36,579 nt of DNA from an uncultured Lachnospiraceae bacterium. Lineage in GTDB: Bacteria; Bacillota; Clostridia; Lachnospirales; Lachnospiraceae. The notes under the pieces were generated by a model. That model was not told the origin of the DNA, made no database searches, and was given only the letters and a program-made list of their open reading frames with translations. Of the stretch, positions 1 through 8,392 are shown in pieces (the stretch's first letter is position 1; the number at the start of each line of letters is the position of its first letter). The stretch is from the NCBI GenBank assembly GCA_910588655.1, contig CAJUPJ010000036.1, positions 1-36,579 of the forward strand, in the 5' to 3' direction. The position numbers and the translations under genes were made by a program.

Positions 1-3
1 TTT

Positions 4-30
4 AGCAAAAAATTAAAATATTTTTTTGCT
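4..30 (-). terminator. Possible A/T-rich hairpin terminator downstream of prfC
   Basis: Nine-base arms AGCAAAAAA (4-12) and TTTTTTGCT (22-30) form an inverted repeat about 100 nt past the prfC stop. Only two pairs are G-C, so it would be weak. It could serve either strand. No other feature is visible in the first 130 bases. Confidence 0.3.
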
Positions 31-130
31 TGACTTTTTATAGTTGGTCTTTCTCCATTCATTCCTTTAAAAATAAAGTAAACAGTTTCAATGTAGAACT
101 GCATTATCATATTTTTGATTGTAGTTTAAC

Positions 131-1744
131 TTAATTTTTCTTAAATTCCAGAAGTTCCAGACCCTCATTGTCATCCAGTACCATTTTAATCATCCATTCA
201 TTTACAAATAAAAGAAGAGGGTGGTCTTTCATATCTTTAACAGCTTTTACATTATTCATGCGTTTAAGCTTTGTAACATCTGTGGAAGGGTCCCCTACCC
301 AGCGTATAAAACCATAAGGAAGCGTTTCAAGGCGGATTTCACAGCCATATTCGTTTTCAAGGCGGTATTTAAGCACATCAAACTGCAATACGCCAACAAC
401 GCCAACAATTATTTCAGACATGCCAGCGGTGTATTCCTGGAATATCTGTATAGCTCCTTCCTGTGCAATCTGGGTTATTCCTTTTACAAACTGTTTGCGT
501 TTCATGGAATTAAGCTGTATGACGCGGCAGAAGTGTTCTGGTGCAAATGTAGGTATCCCCTCATATTCAAACTTCTTGCCAGGAATAGTAACAGTATCAC
601 CTATTGAAAATATGCCAGGGTCGAATACACCTATTACGTCACCAGCATATGCTTCAGAAATAACCTGCCTGTCCTGTGCCATTATCTGCTGTGGCTGTGA
701 AAGTTTAAGCCTGCGCCCGCTTTGTACATGGAATACATCAGAAGAGGCATCAAACCTTCCAGAACATACACGTAAAAATGCAATCCTGTCTCTATGGGCT
801 TTGTTCATATTTGCCTGTATTTTAAATACAAATGCTGAAAATGGTTCTTCTACAGGGTCTATAAGCCCCTCGTTTGAAAGACGCGGAAGAGGTGTGGAAG
901 TCATTTCCAGGAAATATTTAAGGAATATCCCTACCCCGAATGTATTTAATGCAGAGCCAAAAAATACAGGTGAGAGTTCTCCTTTGCTTACTTTTTCAAG
1001 GTCAAGCGGGTCACTTGCACCATCCAGAAGTTCTATTTCCTCCATAAGCTGTGTATATAAATGTTCTGGGACAATATTTTTAAGTTCTGTATCATCAACA
1101 GAATAATCAGTTTCAGCAGCAGACTTTGCACCTCCTGTGGCTACAGCCTCAAATGTGCGGACAGTTTTGGCTTTTCTGTCATAAATGCCTTTAAACTCCT
1201 TGCCTGAACCAATAGGCCAGTTTACAGGGCATGTGCGTATGCCAAGTACAGTTTCAATATCATCAAGCAGTTCAAAGGAGTCCCTTGCATCCCTGTCCAT
1301 TTTATTTATAAATGTAAAAATAGGGATATGCCTCATTACGCAGACTTTAAAGAGTTTTATAGTCTGTGCTTCAACACCCTTGGAAGCGTCAATAACCATT
1401 ACAGCGGAGTCTGCTGCCATCAGTGTGCGGTAAGTATCTTCTGAAAAGTCCTGGTGTCCAGGTGTGTCAAGTATGTTTATGCAGAAACCATTATAATTAA
1501 ACTGCAATACAGAAGAGGTTACAGAAATACCACGTTCTTTTTCAATCTCCATCCAGTCAGATACTGCATATTTAGAATTTGCCTTGCCCTTAACAGAACC
1601 AGCAGTATTAATCGCGCCGCCAAAAAGCAGGAATTTTTCAGTAAGGGTTGTTTTACCCGCATCAGGGTGTGAAATAATGGCAAAAGTCCTGCGTTTTTCA
1701 ATTTCTTGTTTAGTATTAATATTTTTAGTATTATTATCAGACAT
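131..1744 (-). CDS. prfC: Peptide chain release factor 3 (RF3)
   Basis: A 537-residue translational GTPase of the RF3 family. RF3 removes RF1/RF2 from the ribosome after peptide release and acts in the cytoplasm. The N-terminal G domain is clear: P-loop HPDAGKTT near residue 26, the switch region with ERGISV near 70, DTPGHQDF near 93, and NKMD near 146. A beta-barrel domain 2 and an RF3-type C-terminal domain follow. The length fits the family (about 530). The ATG at 1744 follows a purine-rich AAGGAACGGG and is supported by a promoter at 1811-1840. It lies alone on the minus strand, divergent from the accessory genes that start near 2.4 kb. An EF-G or tetracycline-protection paralogue is less likely because the length and RF3-type spacing fit. 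Confidence 0.95.
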   Translation of the reverse strand: MSDNNTKNINTKQEIEKRRTFAIISHPDAGKTTLTEKFLLFGGAINTAGSVKGKANSKYAVSDWMEIEKERGISVTSSVLQFNYNGFCINILDTPGHQDFSEDTYRTLMAADSAVMVIDASKGVEAQTIKLFKVCVMRHIPIFTFINKMDRDARDSFELLDDIETVLGIRTCPVNWPIGSGKEFKGIYDRKAKTVRTFEAVATGGAKSAAETDYSVDDTELKNIVPEHLYTQLMEEIELLDGASDPLDLEKVSKGELSPVFFGSALNTFGVGIFLKYFLEMTSTPLPRLSNEGLIDPVEEPFSAFVFKIQANMNKAHRDRIAFLRVCSGRFDASSDVFHVQSGRRLKLSQPQQIMAQDRQVISEAYAGDVIGVFDPGIFSIGDTVTIPGKKFEYEGIPTFAPEHFCRVIQLNSMKRKQFVKGITQIAQEGAIQIFQEYTAGMSEIIVGVVGVLQFDVLKYRLENEYGCEIRLETLPYGFIRWVGDPSTDVTKLKRMNNVKAVKDMKDHPLLLFVNEWMIKMVLDDNEGLELLEFKKN

Positions 1745-1774
1745 AATTTTCCCGTTCCTTAATGTAATTTCTAT

Positions 1775-1805
1775 TACAGCAAACAGATAGAAGGTATTTG
1801 CTGTA
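1775..1805 (-). promoter_or_regulatory. 5'-terminal stem-loop of the prfC leader
   Basis: TACAGCAAA (1775-1783) and TTTGCTGTA (1797-1805) are perfect 9-base inverted repeats with a 13-base loop. With the promoter at 1811-1840, the predicted transcription start (about 1804) falls on the outer edge of the stem, so the mRNA would begin with a hairpin. It may be an mRNA-stabilising element or a DNA operator; the sequence does not tell which. Confidence 0.45.
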
Positions 1806-1810
1806 CAGGT

Positions 1811-1840
1811 ATTTTAACATATATATGGTAAATAATTCAA
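1811..1840 (-). promoter_or_regulatory. Predicted SigA promoter of prfC
   Basis: On the minus strand TTGAAT (1840-1835) and TAAAAT (1816-1811) are separated by 18 bases. The -10 is preceded by TGT, an extended -10 form. The start would fall near 1804, leaving a 60-nt leader before the prfC ATG. Confidence 0.5.
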
Positions 1841-1841
1841 T

Positions 1842-2084
1842 ATGCTTTTTTACCGTAACTACGTATGTTTTATAAATTTTCAATTATATCAGAAGCATTG
1901 TTATTATGCTTGCCGTCAGAAGGAAACTATTGCTGAAATTGATACAACTATTGATGCTGCTATAACTCTGCATATTGAACAGTTAAGAAATAACAGGACA
2001 CAAAACAGGGACTGGGATTTTTGGCTTCCTTATAATACGCTATTGCCCTATACTACTTTATATCAATATTTTTATATTATTTGA
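1842..2084 (+). other. Gene-poor stretch with an 80-codon open frame of uncertain status
   Basis: Between the prfC promoter and the secreted-protein gene there are about 530 bases without a confident gene. An 80-codon frame begins at an ATG with no ribosome binding site. Its middle (ETIAEIDTTIDAAITLHIEQ, from about residue 28) has coding-like codon use, while the ends do not. I recognise no family. It may be a decayed gene fragment or chance. Downstream, CCTGTTTA/TAAACAGG (2127-2134, 2146-2153) is a small perfect stem without a T-run. Confidence 0.15.
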
Positions 2085-2372
2085 TTATAACATGCATGTA
2101 TATAAGCCTCAACTAAATTATAAATACCTGTTTAAATATTTTTTATAAACAGGAACTTCTAATGTTTTTTAAGATGTGCTGTTATCCTTGCAGTCCAATG
2201 CAATGCATATTAAAATTTAATCTAGTTGTAAGGAGTATATCTTAACTTCCGATTAAAAAATTAAATTATATATTAGCCATAATATTTTTTGATATTGGAT
2301 ACATTTTTTATAAAAAGTACTTGCATTTTAAAATTTTCTATTGTATATTGTAAATGTAATTAATTGTATTAC

Positions 2373-2381
2373 TGGTATACT
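2373..2381 (+). promoter_or_regulatory. Extended -10 promoter for the secreted protein-ABC cluster
   Basis: TGGTATACT matches an extended -10 element (TGn plus TATACT). No good -35 lies at 16-18 bases, which extended -10 promoters can tolerate. It is 44 bases before the ATG at 2425 and in the right orientation. Confidence 0.4.
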
Positions 2382-2424
2382 AGAAACTAAATAACTAAAT
2401 TTATATTTATGAAAGGAAGAGAAT

Positions 2425-2839
2425 ATGAAGAAAAAATATTAAAAAAATTTTTACAAATACTGGCGTAGCATTAGCTTTAGGAAGTGCTTCAACAGCATAT
2501 GCAGCTAACACTTTTACCTTTAGTTTTGTAACCAATGTTATAGGTACAACAGAATTTGAGCTTAAGAAAGGCAATACAACATGCGGCAGCAAGGCATATA
2601 CATATAAGTATGATACAAATTCTTATGCTAGTTTTATTGGGAATTACCGTATTGATTTAGATGGAAATGGTGTTTTTGAACCAGATTATACTGGAACATA
2701 CCATAAAGCTGATGGATATATGTACACAACAGATTATGAGGACATAAAGAAAAATACATACACTGTAAATGTTAATACAAATAGTGACCTGGCACCAAGA
2801 TGTTTACAAATTAGGGGTAATGGAGAAATTATCCAATAA
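2425..2839 (+). pseudogene. Secreted protein gene, frameshifted in its signal-peptide codons
   Basis: The ATG at 2425 has a Shine-Dalgarno (AAGGAAGAG, 2413-2421), but its frame stops after five codons. If one A of the A6 run at 2431-2436 is removed, the frame is open to 2839 and encodes about 137 residues. These start MKKNIKKIFTNTGVALALGS and give a typical signal peptide with a cleavage site after AYA, near residue 26. The mature part is small, threonine/tyrosine-rich, has two cysteines, and contains a DLDGNG segment resembling a calcium-binding loop. A second shift near 2820 may have cut off a further 47 residues running to 2972. I recognise no family. It directly precedes an ABC ATPase and an FtsX-type permease, so it may have been their substrate or partner. 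It could be a true pseudogene, a phase-variable gene or a sequencing error. Confidence 0.6.
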
Positions 2840-3022
2840 CAGTGTTTTATTTAAAATACCTGCTATGCAGGTGACAAATCTTAACGTGGTTATACCAGTT
2901 AAGCCTGCCTATGGGATATATGCATGTATTGTTCCAAATAATTTTTGCAGTATCCCGGTTTCTGGTGGGTAGAAAGGCATATAATTATAATAATAAAACA
3001 ATAACCAGGGAGGGATATAATA

Positions 3023-3706
3023 GTGGTAATACCTGATGACATTTTATTATCATGTGATAATATTTCAAAAACATATGAAAGCAGCAGTATAAGGACAAGG
3101 GTACTAAAACAGGTAAGTATCAGTTTTAAAAGTGGCTCTGTTAATTTAATATATGGAAAAAGCGGCAGTGGGAAAACAACACTTTTAAATATTCTTGCAG
3201 GTCTTGATAAAGCATCACAAGGAAATATTTATTATCTTGGGAAAAGGTATGGTTCTATGAATGATTCCCAATTAGCAAAGCTAAGAGGGTTAAACTTCGG
3301 GTTTGTATTCCAGGCTTACCATTTAATCCCACGTATAAATATAGAAGAAAATATTTTATGTCCTTCCTATATTAATGGAAAGCAATATGATAAAGAATAT
3401 TACCAGTTTTTAATAAAAGTTCTTGGAATAGAGAATTTAATAAAGAAGATGCCATATGAACTTTCAGGCGGGGAACAGCAGCGTGTTGCAATAGCAAGGG
3501 CAATGTTATTAAAACCCAAAATTATATTTGCAGATGAGCCTACTGGAAATCTTGATATCGGAAATACAGAAATAATTACAAATTTATTTGAAAAACTTAA
3601 TAAAGAATATAACACAACTTTTATTATTGTTACCCATGAAGAAAACCTGATAGAGCATTGTGGACAGGTAATACGTTTAAAGGATGGTGAGGTTGCCATT
3701 GGATAA
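3023..3706 (+). CDS. ABC transporter ATP-binding protein (LolD/MacB type)
   Basis: A 227-residue stand-alone ATPase that would power the FtsX-type permease encoded next. All motifs are present: Walker A GKSGSGKTT at 45-53, Q-loop FVFQAYH near 94-100, signature LSGGEQQR at 147-154, Walker B IIFADEP ending with the catalytic Glu172, and the H-loop His205. The start is a GTG at 3023 with GGGAGGGA seven bases upstream. The stop overlaps the permease start by 14 bases, which points to translational coupling. In this family such pairs act in lipoprotein handling, antimicrobial peptide export or resistance (MacAB, Bce, lactococcin-972-type sets). Substrate cannot be read from the sequence. A frameshifted secreted protein gene lies directly upstream. 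Confidence 0.9.
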   Translation: MVIPDDILLSCDNISKTYESSSIRTRVLKQVSISFKSGSVNLIYGKSGSGKTTLLNILAGLDKASQGNIYYLGKRYGSMNDSQLAKLRGLNFGFVFQAYHLIPRINIEENILCPSYINGKQYDKEYYQFLIKVLGIENLIKKMPYELSGGEQQRVAIARAMLLKPKIIFADEPTGNLDIGNTEIITNLFEKLNKEYNTTFIIVTHEENLIEHCGQVIRLKDGEVAIG

Positions 3707-6125
3707 GAAAAGAACAAAATATATAAAACTAGTCCGTATGCTTATATCTAATGATAAAAAGATATTATTAGTTTCAGTCTTATCATTAATAACCGGGTTT
3801 ACATTCCTGTTTACAGTTACTTCACTTAGTGGGACTATTATAAGGACGAAACAGGATAATACAGTAAATACATATGGAAAGTTCCTTATGGTACTGCCAG
3901 ATATTAATAAAAAAGATGAAGAAAATATAAAACTGCAATGCAGCCAGTTTGCATATGAACATTTTGGCATAACTGGAAATATAGAATATGCAGATAAAAA
4001 AATAACAACAGGGACTATGGAAGAATATATGGGTGGAAATCTTGGTTTCCAGCTAATTAAAGGAAAATGGCCACATGCTTCAGGACAGATTGTGGTTGAA
4101 GAATATCTTTTATATTTATTTGGAATAGAAAATGAAGAATTACCAGTATATGTTTCCCTGCAAAAAGAAGGAAAACCTGTAAAATATGAAATTACAGGTG
4201 CTATTTCAAATTATTCGTATCTCTTATCAACATATTATGGCAGAACACATTTAGAAACAAAGGTATATCCTTCTATTATTTGCGGACAAGAAAATAACCA
4301 GGATATAAAACAGTCTTTAGTTATTATGCAAAAAAAGCTGGATTTTAAAAGAGCGGAAAATGATATAAATTCTCTTTTGTCTAAAATCCAGTTGGATATT
4401 ATGTGCATTAATGAAAAATTATATGGATATGGGTATAAAGATAATAAAGATATGATATATGCCAGGGTAGTATATCTTTTGCTGCTGGATTTTTTGCTTT
4501 TGTTAGAACAAACAGTAATTATAAGAACATTTTTATTACGTAATAAAAAAACACTATTTTTATTTGAAGCACTGGGACTTACACCAAAAGAAAGAAGAAA
4601 ATTAATATTCTATCTGGTACAGGTGTTTATCTGGCCTTGTTTAATTATGGGATATTTACTGGCAGTATTAACCGGTTATATATATATTAATAAAACTTTT
4701 AAGGAATACAGCCAGTTTTATATGCATGAATTACACTATAATGCTCTGGCAGAGGTAATAATTACAGGAATAGTTTTAGCCATTTTATACTTTTTCTATG
4801 ACAGAATCCGAAAAGAAGCAATTATTATTGGGATTATAAAGGACACTCCAAATAAACAAAAAAAATACAGATTTAAAAAATTAAATTTTAGCATTATAAT
4901 TATCCAGACAATCTGTATATTTTTTACATTAGCTTCATTTAATTTTATAAATAGCTTCCGTGATGAAACCCAGGATATAAATTTTTATTTATGTAGTGAA
5001 CGTACTACTGTTTCTTATCCATTAAAAGAGTATAATATTGCTGTATATGGAAATAACTTTTTTCCCTTTAATACTTTAGATATATTTAATGGATATAAAG
5101 ATAAAACCAGTTTATCTATGGAGGCTGAAACAAAACAAAGTACTATTCTGTTAAATAAAGATAATATAGATTCATATTTCAGGCAATATTTAAGACAGGA
5201 TAATGATAAATTAAGACCAGAAGATGAAGCACTATGGGAACAGGTTTCAAATAAGGCAGGACAGTATACAGCAATACCAGTAAACCAGGTTAAAATAATT
5301 GTGCTGCCACAAAAAGACTTCCGTATTTTTTTAAAGAAACATAATATTGATAATCCTGGTTTAGAAAAAAATAAAGAAAAAGCGTGTGTATTAATGTTAC
5401 CAGATTATACACAAATCCCATCTAATCCATCTGTAAAGGAAAATGGAATAATACAGCTTGGAGGAATCCAAGGAAATGAAAAAACTGCAAAATTTTGTAT
5501 TGAAAACTTCAAAGTAGCATCGCTTTTAAGCTGTGATAGTGAAGAAAACGGCCATATACAGATAATTATAAGTGAGGAAACTGCCCAAAAAAGTAAAACA
5601 GTCTTAGGGTATCATACAATAAATGTTGTAATGAAAAAAGAAACCCCATTATCCATACAAAATGACATTGAACAAAAAGTTTCACTCTTAATGGCATCAG
5701 TACAGGGCGGATTATCAGGATCTTCAGGGTTAAGAAACCACCGTAATAAACTAATGGGAAATTATACCGCTGTCCTGGGCAATACAATAGCTTTCTTTTG
5801 CATAATTGCTATCTGTATTTATATTATTTTTAGTATCTATATTGACTGGGAAAAGCATAGCTATGAATATGGAATATTACGCAGTTTTGGAATGGGCAGC
5901 CAGGCATTGCAGAACAAATTATTTGCCAGGTATAGTAATGGTATTATAATTGCCTGTATATTTAATATGTTTTTGGGAAGGTTTGCTTTCACAAATGGAT
6001 TATTAACAAAAAAACAAATATTAGTTTCAGTTGGAATAACAGTTTTAACAACCGGTATTTGCAGGATTTGGATGTTTTACTGGAAAAAGAAACAATCCAT
6101 AAGTTCAATGTTAAATAAAAACTAA
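3693..6125 (+). CDS. FtsX-type ABC transporter permease
   Basis: A membrane protein of about 810 residues with two FtsX-like halves. TM1 lies near residues 25-46 and is followed by a large extracytoplasmic domain (to about 255). Three or four TMs follow (about 258-370) with the FtsX-like LFLFEALGLTPKERR, then another TM near 400-420. A second extracytoplasmic domain runs to about 690, and three C-terminal TMs surround YGILRSFGMGSQ. This is the MacB/type VII ABC layout in duplicated form. I chose the TTG at 3693 because AAAGGA (3679-3684) is eight bases upstream; an in-frame ATG at 3684 has no spacing to that site. The gene is strongly A/T-rich compared with the core genes, as is its ATPase partner. 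It has no BceS-type kinase next to it in the same orientation. Function is inferred only as ATP-driven export or mechanotransmission at the membrane. Confidence 0.85.
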   Translation: MPLDKKRTKYIKLVRMLISNDKKILLVSVLSLITGFTFLFTVTSLSGTIIRTKQDNTVNTYGKFLMVLPDINKKDEENIKLQCSQFAYEHFGITGNIEYADKKITTGTMEEYMGGNLGFQLIKGKWPHASGQIVVEEYLLYLFGIENEELPVYVSLQKEGKPVKYEITGAISNYSYLLSTYYGRTHLETKVYPSIICGQENNQDIKQSLVIMQKKLDFKRAENDINSLLSKIQLDIMCINEKLYGYGYKDNKDMIYARVVYLLLLDFLLLLEQTVIIRTFLLRNKKTLFLFEALGLTPKERRKLIFYLVQVFIWPCLIMGYLLAVLTGYIYINKTFKEYSQFYMHELHYNALAEVIITGIVLAILYFFYDRIRKEAIIIGIIKDTPNKQKKYRFKKLNFSIIIIQTICIFFTLASFNFINSFRDETQDINFYLCSERTTVSYPLKEYNIAVYGNNFFPFNTLDIFNGYKDKTSLSMEAETKQSTILLNKDNIDSYFRQYLRQDNDKLRPEDEALWEQVSNKAGQYTAIPVNQVKIIVLPQKDFRIFLKKHNIDNPGLEKNKEKACVLMLPDYTQIPSNPSVKENGIIQLGGIQGNEKTAKFCIENFKVASLLSCDSEENGHIQIIISEETAQKSKTVLGYHTINVVMKKETPLSIQNDIEQKVSLLMASVQGGLSGSSGLRNHRNKLMGNYTAVLGNTIAFFCIIAICIYIIFSIYIDWEKHSYEYGILRSFGMGSQALQNKLFARYSNGIIIACIFNMFLGRFAFTNGLLTKKQILVSVGITVLTTGICRIWMFYWKKKQSISSMLNKN

Positions 6126-6207
6126 TTTGCTATATGTACTTCCAAAAGTAAAAAATACACCATAACCATTAAGCACCCTGCTTCTTGTTTGCTCTTAAAT
6201 AAAGATA

Positions 6208-6474
6208 CAAAAACACTGGAGCTTTGTTATAATTGAATCACCACAAACAACCAAACAAATGAGTGTTTTTGCATGATTAATTATAGCAGATTAGGATATG
6301 AAATTTGTCCATCAGCTTATTTACGGCATTCTTGCCGGAAATAAGCTGCATCTGGATGGGATTGCCCGCTCCCTGAGGGAAAGCGTTACCCTTAAAAAGA
6401 CCATAGACCGAAGGAGCACCGACAAAGTTCGGTCACAACAGATAACCCTGTTTGGCAGCTTATATATTTCATAA
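6208..6474 (+). mobile_element. Remnant of an insertion sequence (transposase N-terminus)
   Basis: From ATG 6298 to TAA 6474 a 58-codon frame reads MKFVHQLIYGILAGNKLHL and continues with IARSLRES and LKKTIDRRS. This resembles the N-terminal region of DDE transposases of IS4-like elements. The ATG at 6273 in another frame (MINYSRLGYE) is probably the original start, so the frame is shifted as well as truncated. Upstream, CAAAAACACT (6208-6217) and AGTGTTTTTG (6262-6271) form a perfect inverted repeat, perhaps part of the element's end. The fragment lies between two convergent operons. The family assignment is from general resemblance, so moderate confidence. Confidence 0.5.
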
Positions 6475-6478
6475 CATA

Positions 6479-8392
6479 TTATTTACCTGCTGTGCTATAA
6501 TACTGCGCTTGTGCATCCCACAGGCTTTTATACAGCCCGCCTTTTGCAACCAGCTTTTCATGGCTTCCCATTTCTGATATATTTCCATTATCAAATACTA
6601 ATATATTTTCACAGAAACGGCAGCTTGACATCCTGTGTGATATATAAATTGCTGTTTTCTGGCTTGTCATTTCATCAAAACGCCCGTATATTTCAAGTTC
6701 TGATGCAGGGTCAAGGGCAGCAGTTGGTTCGTCCATTATAACAACAGGTGCATTCCTGTAGAGTGCCCTTGCAATTGCAATTTTCTGGGATTCCCCTCCA
6801 GAAATTTCCACTCCTTCATCTTCCTGTTTATAAATTACTGTTTCAATTCCTTTTTCCATTGCCTGTACACGTTCTGCCATTCCTGCCTGTCCAAGTACAT
6901 GTAATACACGTTCTCTGTCATATTGTGTACTTGCTGCAACATTCTGGGCTATTGGAAGTGAAAAAAGCTGGAAGTCCTGGAATACTACACCAAAAATCTG
7001 ACGGTATTCATCATAGTCATATTTTCTTATATCAACACCATTAAGCAGTATTTCCCCTTCTGACGGGTCATAAAGCCTTAAAAGCAGCTTTATAAAAGTA
7101 GATTTTCCAGAACCGTTTCTGCCAGCTATTGCCATTTTACGCCCAACTTTTATTTTAGCTGTAATATTTTTTAAAACCATTTCTGTATTGTCTGGATAAT
7201 GGAATGAAACATTTTTAAATTCCAGTTCATAGTCATTATCCAGGCGTTTTTCAACAGGAATAGTCCCCTCGTATTTTTCATTTTCCAGGGATAGGAAAGA
7301 TATATAATTGCCTATATACTGGCCCATTATATGCAGTTCATTAAATATCCCTGAAATATCTGACAGACTGTTTGAAAGGGCAGCAAGTGTACCAGCATAA
7401 AGCACAATACCACCTGTTGAAACAGAGCCATCCGCCGTTTTACCTCCTGTATAAATATAGAATATAAAGAGAAGCAGGTTCATAAGGACTTCTGTTGAAG
7501 CAGATAAAAAAAGTTCTTTGGAAACCATCTTTTTTGTTAATTTTATTAAATTGCCTGCTTCCTGCCTTGCACCGTTTAAAATCATATCTCTCATATTGTA
7601 AATACGTTCCTGCTTGCCAGTCTTATAATTATACAGGAAATTAAAATATGCACCATACCTCCTGTTGCTTGTAATATTTTCTTCAAACGCATCATAGCGC
7701 ATCTGGTTTGCTTTTTTGTGTATTAAAAACCGTATAAAAATTGCGGCAGCTGTTATAATTATTACAAAAGGGGAGGTGTGGGAAGAATTAGTAAATTCCA
7801 TGACACTGTCTTTGTTTACATGGCTTGTAAACAGGCCGGCAAGAATAACGGAAGCGTAGATTATGGAAATAATATGGTAAATTATTCTGCTTATATTATA
7901 GCAGTATGAGGTAATGCCACCGTTTGTACGTGAACTTGCTTCTGCTTTTTCAATAAAGTCAAGAGTGCCAGTTTTCTCCAAAATCTGGTAATCAAGGACA
8001 AGGCATTTTACAGATATCCTGTTTAAAACAGACTCATCAATTTCCCGGCGTAGTACAATAAGGTATTTATTTATTATGCACCCTAGAAATGAAATAAAAA
8101 ATGTTAATGTAACCATAAACAGTGCCAGCCTGGTTATTTCCTGTTCTGCTCCTTCTGCATTTCCAGGTATTGCAATGGCATCTGTTATGTAATCCAGTAT
8201 TTTTGCACCACAAATAATATTTATATATATTGCGGATGCTGAAAGAATTTGTTCCAGTATAGCCAATGGCAGATAAGTTTTTTTAATGCTGGCAATAAGG
8301 CGCAGTATTTCAAATGCAGATATATTATTCTGGTTTTGTCTGCTTTTATGCCATCTTTTTTTATTTATTCTGGCTCTATTTACATTGTCCAT
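6479..8392 (-). CDS. ABC exporter, fused permease/ATPase (second subunit)
   Basis: A 637-residue half-transporter: an N-terminal membrane domain with about six TMs (to about 375) and a C-terminal ATPase. Walker A GRNGSGKST lies near 425, Q-loop VVFQDFQLF follows, the signature ISGGESQK is near 529, Walker B VVIMDEP is near 552, and an ISHR H-loop follows. The catalytic Glu is present. I chose the ATG at 8392 because GGAGG lies six bases upstream; an in-frame ATG at 8470 has no such site. It overlaps the preceding exporter gene by 17 bases, so the two subunits are probably co-translated and form a heterodimer. There is no C39 peptidase domain, so it would not mature a double-glycine leader peptide. 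Peptide or drug export is inferred from the adjacent LytTR/AgrC-like pair. Confidence 0.9.
   Translation of the reverse strand: MDNVNRARINKKRWHKSRQNQNNISAFEILRLIASIKKTYLPLAILEQILSASAIYINIICGAKILDYITDAIAIPGNAEGAEQEITRLALFMVTLTFFISFLGCIINKYLIVLRREIDESVLNRISVKCLVLDYQILEKTGTLDFIEKAEASSRTNGGITSYCYNISRIIYHIISIIYASVILAGLFTSHVNKDSVMEFTNSSHTSPFVIIITAAAIFIRFLIHKKANQMRYDAFEENITSNRRYGAYFNFLYNYKTGKQERIYNMRDMILNGARQEAGNLIKLTKKMVSKELFLSASTEVLMNLLLFIFYIYTGGKTADGSVSTGGIVLYAGTLAALSNSLSDISGIFNELHIMGQYIGNYISFLSLENEKYEGTIPVEKRLDNDYELEFKNVSFHYPDNTEMVLKNITAKIKVGRKMAIAGRNGSGKSTFIKLLLRLYDPSEGEILLNGVDIRKYDYDEYRQIFGVVFQDFQLFSLPIAQNVAASTQYDRERVLHVLGQAGMAERVQAMEKGIETVIYKQEDEGVEISGGESQKIAIARALYRNAPVVIMDEPTAALDPASELEIYGRFDEMTSQKTAIYISHRMSSCRFCENILVFDNGNISEMGSHEKLVAKGGLYKSLWDAQAQYYSTAGK

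Noticed and set aside
420..1106. Long plus-strand open frame opposite prfC
   Set aside because: It is the antisense frame of prfC, with no ribosome site and no recognisable protein features.
2620..2700. EF-hand in the secreted protein (DLDGNG segment)
   Set aside because: The last ligand position of an EF-hand loop is not met, so it is only described as resembling a calcium loop.
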